Positions 20,865 to 30,760 of a stretch of 64,000 nt of DNA are shown piece after piece; positions within the stretch are counted from its first letter, which is position 1; each line of letters opens with the position of its first letter. The DNA comes from Rhizodiscina lignyota (Eukaryota > Ascomycota > Dothideomycetes > Aulographales > Rhizodiscinaceae), in assembly GCA_010015805.1 (NCBI GenBank), contig ML978135.1:664648-728647 (forward strand). Direction: 5' to 3'. Under the pieces are notes generated by a model. That model had not been told where the DNA came from and ran no database searches. It worked only from the letters and a program-made list of their open reading frames with translations. Position numbers and translations under genes: made by a program.

Positions 20865-21848
20865 GGTGAAGGGTATTAATGCCTGCTGTTACTTCGCGCT
20901 GCGTTCTCCGGCCTCTTCGAGATTAACTGATGTACTCACTGAATGAGATCGAACCCAGAGAAGCATAACCCTTACCTTGTATATATATATTCTTCTTTCA
21001 TGTTCAGCTACGGAGCGCATCAAGTGGTATCTTACATTTGACTTGCACGGCATAACGTACGTCCCGTCTTATGCATTTAGTGATCGACTCCGTGTGGTGT
21101 TTGCAATTCTCAAGTCACGTTTGATGCTTACCGGAAAGTTTCCGCCATGTATTGCCACACTGCCACTTAATCTGAAGAGCCGCAACTGCATACTCCATCC
21201 CACCATTCGAGATGGACCTTCTCAGTCGAGCAACGGCCTCGGCGTGCATGTGTGATCAGGATGATTCATCCGAGGAAGTCGGGAGAGCGAGGGACCGATC
21301 CAGGCAAACATCGGGACTCTGAAGCTTCGAAAGGCTACCCGGCCGAGAATTAGGCACACTGATGAGCACTGGCATGGGAAGAGAGAGCAATAACGTCAAT
21401 GCTGCTATGTTGCCTGGAGAATTGTTCGCAAGAAGGTCTACGGAGGTAGGCGTGCCTCCTATTCTCCTTTATTAACACGAGCTGAGGCCTCCGTGCGCAG
21501 CCTGTTAGCAGTTAGAGTAGGCGGAAGGAAATTTGTTTGCAAAGTCGCAGCGAATGAGCGGTAGCGATTCACCGCAGGGACCTCGACTCTTTATATTTTT
21601 ACTTCACGATGCAAAGCACTGGAAAATAGTATAAAGGTAGGCTAAGCTGCAAGTTGAGAGATACATCGTGAGCTTTCCAGTCTTTCATAGCCGTCTCTAG
21701 CATCGCTGGCTTCCTCTCGTTTGCCTCAGGCCTTCACGCTCGCTTCAGCAATCCACGGTGCCATTATTGTTTGTAGACATCAGTCTGTCACATAGCAGAG
21801 TCATCATCTTAGGTTCGCGCATCTAATACTTCGATCCCGTCAACAATC
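20865..21848. other. Divergent intergenic region
   Basis: It lies between the starts of the hydrolase (minus) and the secreted protein (plus) and should contain both promoters. A TATAAAG box near 21630 belongs to the secreted-protein side. No coding sequence is supported. Confidence 0.5.
21630..21636 (+). promoter_or_regulatory. TATA box of the secreted-protein gene
   Basis: TATAAAG lies 213 nt upstream of the ATG at 21849. It is followed by pyrimidine-rich sequence (TTTCCAGTCTTTC) around 21675, a plausible transcription start. Assigned by position and sequence only. Confidence 0.4.
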
Positions 21849-22595
21849 ATGCTCGGCAAACTCTCCTTCGCCTTGTCGGCCCTCTCCTTGACCGCAGTAT
21901 CTGCGCTTAATACTCTCCCCAATGTCACGGCGGTGGCAGTGAACGACTGCTCCGCGTATCCAGACTACAATCCGTCCATGGGTTCAGCAACCGGCTGGCT
22001 CTACTGGGTCAATCAATCGAACAGCCCCGCCGAGGGCAATGGTGACAGTGTGCAGATCGTGTACGAGAGCGGCGTCCAGGGCGTCCAGATCGTTCGGGTA
22101 TGCCTTTGCCTTTTTCATCTATCCCGATGTCTCTGTGGTTTGCTTCAAAGCGATTAGCAAGAGTTCTAAGCCGCGCTTCAGATGACCGTCACCGACGACA
22201 ACCAAATCGCAAAGTATCCGATGCGCTGCACGCCGACGTCTTCAAACCCGGCTCAGATTGAGGCCTACATCCCTTGCGGCGTGAGTGGCTACTGCTGGAA
22301 CCCGCTCAACATCGCTCCTTATCCGTACGACGCAGAGCTCATGTGGGGAGTCGACGGTCCCGCGGTGCAAGCGTACCAGCACTTCATCGGCGGCGTGCAG
22401 CAGCCTGGTCTGTTCCTGGGCAGCCAAGGTGTGACGAAGTGGGGAATCGAGAGGGTTGCGCAGGGCGGTGCTCCGACGGGACAGCCGTACTGGACCTTGA
22501 GGCTGCTTGGGCCGAACAGCCAGGTGCCGCCTGGCTCACCGAATGCGACGGCGACGTATGCGGATGAGTACGAGACATTCATTCTCATCCAGTGA
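21849..22595 (+). CDS. Small secreted protein, function unknown
   Basis: Two exons (21849-22097 and 22182-22595; 84-nt intron, phase 0) encode 220 residues. The N terminus is a classic signal peptide (MLGKLSFALSALSLTAVSA, cleavage near 19-20). The mature protein has at least four Cys (DCSAYP, RCTP, PCGVSGYCW), several N-glycosylation sequons (NVT, NQS, NAT) and a Trp/Tyr/Gly-rich beta-like composition. Length, secretion and even Cys number fit secreted effector-like or cell-wall-associated proteins of filamentous fungi. No domain is recognised, and virulence cannot be inferred. It has its own TATA box upstream. Confidence 0.8.
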
Positions 22596-23807
22596 GGAGA
22601 AGCTAGCGTTTTGACGTCTCAGGTGGATGTGACGGGGGGTGTTGAAATAGCATTGCAAGGAGTTGTGATAGAACTATTCTTGTCGTCCATTGCCGTGGTG
22701 TAAAGTGCTACTTTTTGAAGAGAGCTTCCAAGTTTCGTAGAGATCAGAGAGCGACATCGTAAATAGAAGCCATTATGCCTAATCAAAGTGCACCCATGAT
22801 AATTATTAGTTATATCCGTTCCTGGCGGTAGCATAGCCTTCCTCGGGTTTCATCCATCTCGGCAGATATATCCAAGCTAGACGGACGTCTCGAGAAGGCG
22901 GCTCGTCGAACATCGTATCCAAACGTAATCGCGACGCGTCTCCCTCTACTTCCAAGCTCTTTTCTGCCTCCTCATGCTCTTTCTTTCCAGGCAGCAGTTT
23001 AAACAAGCATCCTGCCCGATCGCGTAATGCCTAGACGAGTTAGACGTCTGCATACACGGCCCCTCCAATTACGACAATAGGTAGTCGAGCGAGCTAACTT
23101 ACCCTAACCTGCACGTCGGCAGTCGATCCCCCATCTCTCTTGTTCCTCGAAATAGACACAGCGCATCCGCGCAATAGCCTATGCCCACGAGCCAGTTGCT
23201 GAGTAGACCAGTGTGCGACGATCGTTTTGCCCGCGTAGCTGCTTGCAGCATGTTGCGGTGCTGTACGTCGCCGCGAAACGCCGTGAGCCAAAGCGCAGCA
23301 ATTGAGACTGCGCAAATCAGCTACCGCGATTCCTCGCAACGTTGACCTCTCCCTAATTTGCTGGGGTGCAAAGTAAGCACCATGAAGCAATTCGTATCAC
23401 GGATCTCGCTCGAAGGATGCAATTCCTAGATTTAACGTTTGTTGATCGCCGTGCCCTGGCGACTCATGTCATCTGTTAAGACATTTCAAGAACTCGGGGG
23501 GTTCGCGCTAGTCAGGCGCACAGCGATGGCACAGCCTGTGGCACGTAAGATATAATGCGCGCCGTATATTCAGCAGAAATATAATTGTCCCTCGGCGCGC
23601 CCTAGGCTGCTGTTCTGGAAGGCTTCTTTTCCCCTTCTGCCCTTCCTTTTTATATGTACGTCATATCTAATACAGTACAGCGTACAGAATTTCCATTCTA
23701 AAATGTCTTTCCTCTTCAAGCAAAAGCGCCAGCATTTCCCCTATGTCAGAACATAAGAAGAGTAATTGTCCCTTTGAACTCCAGTCCCAGAAAAATATGT
23801 TTCACTA
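22596..23807. other. Intergenic region with a possible orphan exon
   Basis: Both flanking genes end here (secreted protein from the left, PAP2-like protein from the right), so 3' UTRs are expected. The minus-strand frame at 22806-23036 is listed separately. The rest, including the GC-rich stretch 23.1-23.4 kb, shows no reliable gene. Confidence 0.4.
22806..23036 (-). CDS. Possible terminal exon of an unrecognised minus-strand gene
   Basis: The frame ends with TAA at 22806 and reads as a charged, protein-like segment (LFKLLPGKKEHEEAEKSLE, then DVRLAWIYLPRWMKPEEG). A strong branch site (GTCTAACTC) and TCTAG acceptor lie just before it at about 23029-23045. A GTAAGT donor near 23095 sits in matching phase after a frame that could be the upstream exon. 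That upstream exon has unconvincing composition and no secure ATG, so the gene is incomplete as modelled. I do not recognise the product. Confidence 0.25.
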
Positions 23808-25182
23808 TCACCTGAATCTTTCCCCTGTTGTGGGCTTCGGCTTCTCGGCCCTGATCAACCAAAGCAGCCAATCCTCCAGCGGCAGGAAAACGTAGAATAT
23901 CTCATTGGCGCCAAAGCTCACCAGGACATACAACGTCGCGACGACCGCATCGAGGAAGTAATGGTTCGCCGTCGACACAATCGTCACCAGGATCAAAGTG
24001 GGATAGGCCAGCCCGAACGCACACCACACCAGCTTGCTCAACAGGCTCTTGCGCATCTCGCCCTTCTCCAGCTTCTTCCTGAATATGCCCGAGTGGTATA
24101 TCAGGGTGCAGCCGATGGCGAAGGAGTACCCGAAGTGCATGGACGGCATCGCGGCGAGGCTGTTGACGTACTTGCCGCTCATCCAGACGCTCTGCGCGTC
24201 GTCGTGGCGCACCGTATCGAGGAAGCCGTACTCGCGGGGGAGGAGACGGGGAGGCATGCAGGGGTAGAAGATGAAGGTGAGGAAGGCAAGGAAGTTGGTG
24301 AGCGTCATTGTGCGGCGGACAGTCGCGAAGACGGCGTGGTTGGGCGCAACGTAGTAGTACCATGCGATGAAGCTACCCTCACGTCAGTATTTGTTCTCAC
24401 ACTCGACACTGTCATGAGGGGTGCAGAAAGAGCTTGGACGGCGTTGGAAGAGAACAAAGAAACTCACCCCACGGTACCGGGAATGTGGATAAGCGCATAC
24501 ACGCGGTTCAGCACCGTCAGCGCATCCTGGTGCCCAGCCATGAACCACTGCTGCACATTCCTCTCTCTGATTGGAAACAACCAATGTATAAGGGGAGCAA
24601 ACTGCTCAATCTCAAGCACCTGGATCCCGTGCGACTGAGCAACCTCCCAAATGCCCGTTGCAGCGAAAATACGTTGCGACAGCACCGCCGTCATGCGGTA
24701 GAAGGCATAATTAATAATCCAGTAGAACATTTCGATTAAAAAGGGAAACTTTTGGAGAAGGCGGCTGTGCCAGTTGTTGCGGAAGCGCGAGGTATTTGGC
24801 GTATCGACAATAAGGCAGCCACAGACTCTACGGCGCTTCGGTGGATTCTTCGTCGTTGTGAACAAGTCGTCGTCGGAAAGGAGATTAATAGAAGAGGACT
24901 CATTGTCGCTAGAATCGCGACTGGACTCGTCCGGCTCATCCAGGAGAGAGGTGTAATATGCTTTTCTACGATCGAAAATAGCACAGTTCTTCCGGCGGGT
25001 GAAGAACATGGCTCCGAAGAGAATAAGGAAAACGATCTATAGGACCTATAAGTAAAGGAGAAGGTATGCTCTAGGAAAAGGTGAGTACGCACTACTGGCT
25101 CTGCCCATCCAGGTAGCTTCCATGCTGGTCGACTGTTCCACTGCTGCGAGTCTCCAATATCTGGTACCGTGACATTCCCCAT
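23808..25182 (-). CDS. PAP2-superfamily (Aur1/Ipt1-like) integral membrane protein
   Basis: Three exons read right to left (25182-25093, 25036-24468, 24372-23808) encode 407 residues. The C-terminal half carries the inositolphosphotransferase-type PAP2 motifs: FYPCMPPRLLP, AAMPSMHFGYS (the catalytic-site His) and TANHYFLDAVVATL (His and Asp), in several membrane segments. The N-terminal third has a membrane segment (IVFLILFGAMFF) and an acidic Ser/Asp-rich loop (SSRDSSDNESSS). Known of the family: transfer or hydrolysis of phosphoryl head groups on membrane lipids, as in inositol phosphorylceramide synthesis. True Aur1 orthologues are usually better conserved, so a related uncharacterised PAP2_3 protein is likelier. 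An in-frame non-ATG extension was ignored. Confidence 0.82.
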
Positions 25183-27008
25183 GGCGGCCTCTATTTCTCG
25201 AAGGGAAGTCAAAAAGGAGGAGAGATGTTACAAAAGCAAGCAAGCGTGTTCAGGGTCGAAGGTCGAAGGTCGAAGGTGTAGGTGTACAGCGAAGAGGCCC
25301 AAGGTTCAAGGCCAAGGTCCAATGGTCAATCCACAGCCACGCTCTCCCACTCTAACACACCATAACAAGGCGTCTCTCCAGCGATCTTTTGCCCAAACCA
25401 ATAGGCGTGTTTAGGCAAGTCGAGCACGCGAGCAAGGATGATGGAGTGAGGAGGCTGCGTACGCCGCGCGGATGCACCGGAAGTCGTGAGGTCGATAGCG
25501 ACAGAGGCGTACTAGAGCTGTACCTCAGCGGGCGTGTTGATCGGGGCACAAAGGTAAAGACCGAAGAGAAGAAGGGCAGAAAGTTAAGATGATGATTAAG
25601 AGAAGGAGAGAAGAGTCACTTCATCGGCCGAGTACGTTGTAGGAGCACCTTCCTCGACGCTCCTAGAAAAGAAGCACTGGTCGTTTCCTCGCTGAAGGAA
25701 CGAAGTTGGTCCGACCAGCGAGACCAAGGCTGTTGGTGAGATAAATTGTGGAGCCTGCCGCCGTACTCGTGCAAGCAGAGCACAAGCCCTCTCCTTTCCC
25801 CAATCCACGGCCCATTATTCAGGTATTAATACGCCCGCCACAACGACCCCGGCGCGTAACAATGGCCTCTATAGGCAATTTGCAGCGACCGCCCAGCTCC
25901 ATTACAGAGGTAGGCAGCGGCTGATGCATCGGCGCGGCTTGGCAGACGCTGATGCGCAGAGTGAGGCACGCTGGAAGTTGAGGTGATCCGGATCCGGGGC
26001 GCACGCGACCTCGGGAGCCTCTTCTCAACACTGCAATTGGACATGCGACCATTCCTTCACCAGCATTCCGCTCGTACTCGTGTCCGCTGCTCATGCTGCC
26101 GCATTTCCCTCGCAATCTCTCTACTCCGGGCGTCCAACAAACCTACTTTTCGCTTTTCAATACACGGCGCGCTGCATAGGGGACGGTGCAAAAGGACGTC
26201 CAATACTTTAACCGCCTTGCGCCGCTCGAAACGGTCGGGCTGACGTATGTCGCCATGCATCTGACTTTTCAAACCTCTCCACCCACAGTATTTCCGTTCC
26301 GTGGCTCGGACAAGCGCGCCAAGTGCATGCACTCGCCTGCTCTCCCGCCTCTCAACGTGCAGAGGTGGAGATGCAAAGCGACAATGGCATTTCAGCAGAC
26401 TCACGTTGTTGGAGTGCAGCTGTCGCCGCAGTGGCAGTGCGTTTCGCTCTTTCCCTTGCATTGGCCTGCAAGCGTCTCATCATCAGCCCACTTATACAGC
26501 CGCAGCTGTAGCAGAAAGGAGAAGCTTTAAATTTCAGACCGCGTCGCTTTCCTCATTTTCATTATTCCCGACTCCTGAGGTGCGCGCGCATTCTGCGAAC
26601 TTCGCAGCATGGTAAGGCTCGGTTAGCTGCGTTCGAGGCGTCGACAAGCTTTGCGGCCCCTGGTTGGCCCCTGATGAGCCGTGCCGCCGGGTAAAACGCC
26701 TCGCCCAGCCCGATAGGGGGAAACGTCATCACTGGCTAGGCGGGAGATTGGGTGCAGATGCTGTAATACGGAGTGATTTGATATCGAATTACCACTACTA
26801 TAAAGACTAGAGGACGTCGGCTCGTCGGAGCTGTGGTATAGTGCATATCCCAACCAATTCATCAGAAAGATCAAAAGCAAGAGCTAAGGGAAAGGTTCAT
26901 GTCGTCGCCATTAATAATGCATCAAAGAATCCAAAATACCCATGCGTCCAATCTGGCTCATGCAAAATGGAAAACAGTCTCCAAACCTCATCGTCGACTT
27001 ACTTCTTC
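25183..27008. other. Intergenic region, GC-rich in parts
   Basis: About 1.8 kb between the PAP2-like start and the SUR7-family stop. It includes three perfect copies of the 7-mer GGTCGAA at 25254-25274. Open frames on both strands at 26.0-26.6 kb overlap one another with no protein-like content. No gene is supported. Confidence 0.45.
25254..25274 (+). repeat. Three tandem copies of a 7-bp unit
   Basis: GGTCGAA is repeated three times without gaps, then degenerates (GGTGTA). It is a short microsatellite-like tract upstream of the PAP2-like gene. Confidence 0.8.
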
Positions 27009-27977
27009 TCAGCCAGTCTTGTGAACTGCAGGCTTCTTCCTCGGAACCATACAGCCAGAGCACCACACTAGAGAGCCCAAGAACATCACGCCCGTCGCAA
27101 TCCACGTGATGATCAGGAACTTGTGCCCAACGCTCGAGCTGATGCCAATCTCCTTGCCGTACTTGTTGATCTCGTCCGTGCCCTCCTCTGCAATCGCCGT
27201 CGCGATCGCGCTTGCCACTCCCAGCGTCAACAGCGCAAGCAGGAACATCAGGAAATTGATCGCTGGCAGCAAGCGTCCCGAGTCTGGCTGGAAGAACCCT
27301 AGGATGGAGAGTATGAGGCAGAGGAAGGACAGGCCGATGCCGATGCAGTACAGCACGAACATGGCCTTCCACGCCACCCTCAGCGCCTTGATCTCATTCT
27401 CGATCTGGTCGGGGAAGTTCAGCTCGTCGAGTGTCTCGTTCACGTCAATGCCCAGCCCGCTGTCCTGGATGCTCTGTGCCAGCGCCGCGCGAGGATCGAA
27501 CGTGAACATGGACGTGTGGTTCGAGCAGCTCGACACATTCCGGTGGATGTGTGAAGAGGAAAGGGTAGCGTTCGGGACGGGGCCGGGGACGTAGCTTCCC
27601 TCGCAGTAGTCGAGGATGTGGACGGAGTAGAAGTCCTTCAAGCCGAACTGTTGGGCGAGACTGGATGCGATCGAGTTCAGCTCACCGTTGATGTCGCCTT
27701 CGATTTGGTTGGTGGCATTCTTCAAGATGCCTAGGATGCCGCTATCACTGGAAGAGCTGGTGGTGTTGAGGAGGTTTTCGCCAATGCGGGAGACGTTCAG
27801 CTGGGAGCACGTCAGTATGGAGGTATCAACGGTTTGGAGGGGTTGAAGAGGATCACTTACGGTAAGTAGATCATAACCCTCCATGAAATTAGGCTTGTTG
27901 CCCGCAAAGATGACCAGGAACGAAAGGACGATGGCGCATATCGAACAGGCAATTGGGAACAGAGCAAGGAAGCGCAT
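27009..27977 (-). CDS. SUR7/PalI-family plasma membrane protein
   Basis: Two exons read right to left (27977-27861, 27800-27009) encode 302 residues. There is an N-terminal hydrophobic segment (about 1-25), then NKPNFMEGYDLLT joined to LNVSRIGENLL, a large extracellular loop with YCEGSYVP and several N-glycosylation sites, and three further membrane segments (about 200-290). The order matches Sur7-family eisosome proteins. The 60-nt intron has consensus GTAAGT and CCCAG ends and is itself open in frame, so an unspliced transcript would encode a 20-residue insertion. Known role: organisation of MCC/eisosome domains and cell-wall integrity; some members act in pH sensing. Confidence 0.85.
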   Translation of the reverse strand: MRFLALFPIACSICAIVLSFLVIFAGNKPNFMEGYDLLTVSDPLQPLQTVDTSILTCSQLNVSRIGENLLNTTSSSSDSGILGILKNATNQIEGDINGELNSIASSLAQQFGLKDFYSVHILDYCEGSYVPGPVPNATLSSSHIHRNVSSCSNHTSMFTFDPRAALAQSIQDSGLGIDVNETLDELNFPDQIENEIKALRVAWKAMFVLYCIGIGLSFLCLILSILGFFQPDSGRLLPAINFLMFLLALLTLGVASAIATAIAEEGTDEINKYGKEIGISSSVGHKFLIITWIATGVMFLGSLVWCSGCMVPRKKPAVHKTG

Positions 27978-29120
27978 GATGGTGGTTATCGCTCTCCCAG
28001 CGGTAGTGTCTGATCTGGTTACGATAGAAGGAAGATGAGGACCTAGGTATTAAACTTGCTCGCCGGAGGGGATTCCGATAAAGACCCTGGAGATGATCAG
28101 GTGAGAAGCCGAGAAGGGCGGCAGTGCTTTCGTTGAGCCGCGTCTCAATCGCTTGTCTCCAATTGCGTGCAAGAATGGAGACGCACGTCGCCACAGGAAC
28201 AAACGCGCGTTGCGGCTGAAGAATATTGGACAGTGGAGGCGACTTCGCTTCGATAGAGAAAAAGGGGAAGAAGAGGCAAACTACCCTACCGTGAAGTATT
28301 TCAACTGGAGGTCAGTTATTCACCGTCATGGGTCATTTCTTGTTGCGTGTTTGCCTTCAACTTGGAAACAATCGACTTGGCGCGTGGTGATGCCACCGTG
28401 ATAGTCGCGGAGGCAGGGCTTTACCGGCCGTTGATTGGCCGACATCCCTTGCATTGATCGCGATAAAGACGAGGCGCGAGTGGTGCGCGTGGCTGGCAGG
28501 GTACGTCATTTGGCATGCGGAGACATGGGTTTCAGGAAAAATTGTTTGACAACTCACGGATCAACGCTGAATGTTTGGATAGCTCGCGACGTCAGAGGCA
28601 GACCTGTAGGCGCACAGCATGAATGCAGCGCAGACAAAGCACATTGTGAATCAGCTACGTTTGAGACGCTCTATAAGGCAGCGCACTTTGGTTGGAATAC
28701 TTTTTGGGCCTTTTTATTCACATTGTTACTGTAGCTACCTACGTAGACAGAACACTGAGCGGCCATGTGTATGTACCTTCCCCACTTGGGGTCCCAACGC
28801 AAAATCCAAAAAAAATTCAGAATGCTCAGCGATTCGGCCGGGACGTCTGTAGACAGAAATCCGGGCCTCATCGCGCCCACTCGGGGTCACAATGCAAAAA
28901 ATCCAAAATTATTAGCTCGACCGGGACGTCTGTAGCCAGAAATCCGGGTCTCATCGCTCGCTCTGTACGCATAGCATCTCAGGTATCGTCACCTGACTTC
29001 GTAGTCATGCACTCGTTCGCCCGCCGCCTGGGGTATCAATCCGGAGTCGCAACCAGTGGTATCAAATCGTAACGGCATTTCCCATGAGAAAGAAAAGGAG
29101 GTAGGCATCAGTCGACGTCT
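27978..29120. other. Intergenic region containing a diverged tandem duplication
   Basis: It holds the SUR7-family promoter at the left and the 3' end of the rhodopsin-like gene at the right. Apart from the duplicated block at 28781-28960, no gene is supported. Confidence 0.5.
28781..28960 (+). repeat. Diverged tandem duplication, two units of about 85-95 bp
   Basis: Unit A (28781-28875) and unit B (28876-28960) share the same succession of words: CCCACT-GGGGTC, AATGCAAAA/ACGCAAAATCC, then CCGGGACGTCTGTAG, CAGAAATCCGGG and CTCATCGC. They differ by point changes and a roughly 10-bp length difference in the A-rich middle. It lies between genes and has no coding frame. Confidence 0.8.
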
Positions 29121-30760
29121 TTAGACGATGTCTTTGGACGTGCCCCTGCCATGACTGGCAGTAAGAGGATCCTGGCTGCCAGTGCGGTCGAAGTGCGTCT
29201 GGTAGTTGGTTGAGCTGGTCTCGCTGCGGCCGTAGTTGGTGTAGTTGGTTGCGCTGCTCTCGCTGCGGCCGTAGTCAACGTTGAGTTTGGTCGTCTTCAC
29301 GATTTTGTCTCCGCGGGGGAACTGGCCAGCCCAATCGCTGCTGGTCGTGCTGTCTCGTGCTCCTCCCTCAGCGATGGTATCAAATCCGAAGCCGTGGCTC
29401 TGGCGTCCAAATCCATAACCTGCAGTACCGGTCGCGTCTGGGAGATACACTTGGTTGCGCGTCAACGAAAGTCTCGGGTTAAGCATATCCTTCAGATCGA
29501 TGCTCTTGGAATCGGATGTGACTGCGTCGCCGTAGCCGTAGCGAGAGAACTGTGAACGCTGGTATGTGGGATTACGCGACGAGGAGGAGCCGTGCTTAGT
29601 CGTCAATTCCGTGACGCTGTGGAAGAGCTTGAGGAACAGCGGGCGAATTGGCGGGACACAGCTGACGATAAGGATGATCCACGTCTCGATTGCAGTCCAG
29701 ATGAGAAGCAGTTCAATCTTGTCTGGATTGGAGAACGTCAGTTTATCCAAATGGATGAGAGTAGGGTCTGTTAGAGTGAACATAGTAGTGAATATAAACG
29801 TACATGTAATGTCGTTAGTCTGTCCGAGTGACTTAAGTTCGGACGTCCTGACTGCCGAGCAACCCGACGCGCTAAAAAGGAATGTATTAGTGTCCATTGC
29901 GCGGAAATGACTTTTGCGGCTCAAGAAAGGGAAAACTCACAATATTCCGAACGACATAAGAACGCTGAGGCCGGCTTTGACGTGAAGCTTCATGTTTAAA
30001 TTCCAACAGATGTAGATCGGATACAAGGCCAGAGCCATGTCGCTGAAACTGGACCAGCCTATATAGAGAGAGGTCATCAGCAGGCTATTCCCGAGTGAAC
30101 GGAAAAGTAGTGTTCTTACTTCCTTGGAAGAAGGCGAAGTGCTGGTTGCGCTCCAAGCCATTGCACGTGCCATGAATCCTCTTGTCGAAGAGCTTTTGCA
30201 GCGGGTCGCATTGCAAGAGGATGAACAAGATTGTGAGACCATTGAAGAGTACGTTGGATGCCGCAATGCCCCAGAGAACCCATGGACGCCCGTCATGAGG
30301 TCCACGGAACTGCAGCAAGAAGGCGATTATGGCAACCTTTCCCAAGGCCATGCATGCCACAAACAAGATCTGGGCGATCCAGACGTACTCGAGCGCGTGC
30401 GAAATTGACTCGGGCGACAAGGTGCCAATGTGTCTGCCGATACCATAGTAAACGGAGATAGTTGTAGTGATCTGAGCAGCGAGGGCAGTGGCCTGTAAAT
30501 TGTGTTTAGCATCAACTCGATCAAACTAATTTGAGATATCCAAGATCTCTGTGGCGCGAACTGTGGCTTACCCAGGTGAACGCCGCGATGTGGAAGTCAG
30601 CCTTAAGGCGTCTCGTAATGAAGTAACTGGCCCAGAACCTCGCGAACAACAGAACTGTCGCAACGCAAGCGAACGTCCAAGTGATGCCCAAAATGACGAT
30701 GCCTTGATTGTCAGGGTCTGTGAGCGATGGATCAGTAGTACCAGACATATTTGCAGTCAT
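29121..30760 (-). CDS. Seven-TM fungal rhodopsin-like (Pth11-related) membrane protein
   Basis: Five exons read right to left (30760-30572, 30492-30120, 30058-29941, 29871-29804, 29722-29121) encode 449 residues. A short polar N terminus precedes seven hydrophobic segments. Motifs of the fungal rhodopsin-domain family are present: ARFWASYFITRRLKADF, a Trp-Ile-containing helix with KVAIIAFLLQF, CDPLQKLFD, SWSSFSDMALALYPI and SCVPPIRPLF. The roughly 170-residue cytosolic tail is polar and has two copies of a YGRSE-[ST]-[SA]-x-TNY repeat. The CFEM domain of the founding PTH11 is absent. Known of the family: many members of unknown ligand; a few act in surface sensing. Exon phases agree at all junctions. 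Confidence 0.85.
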
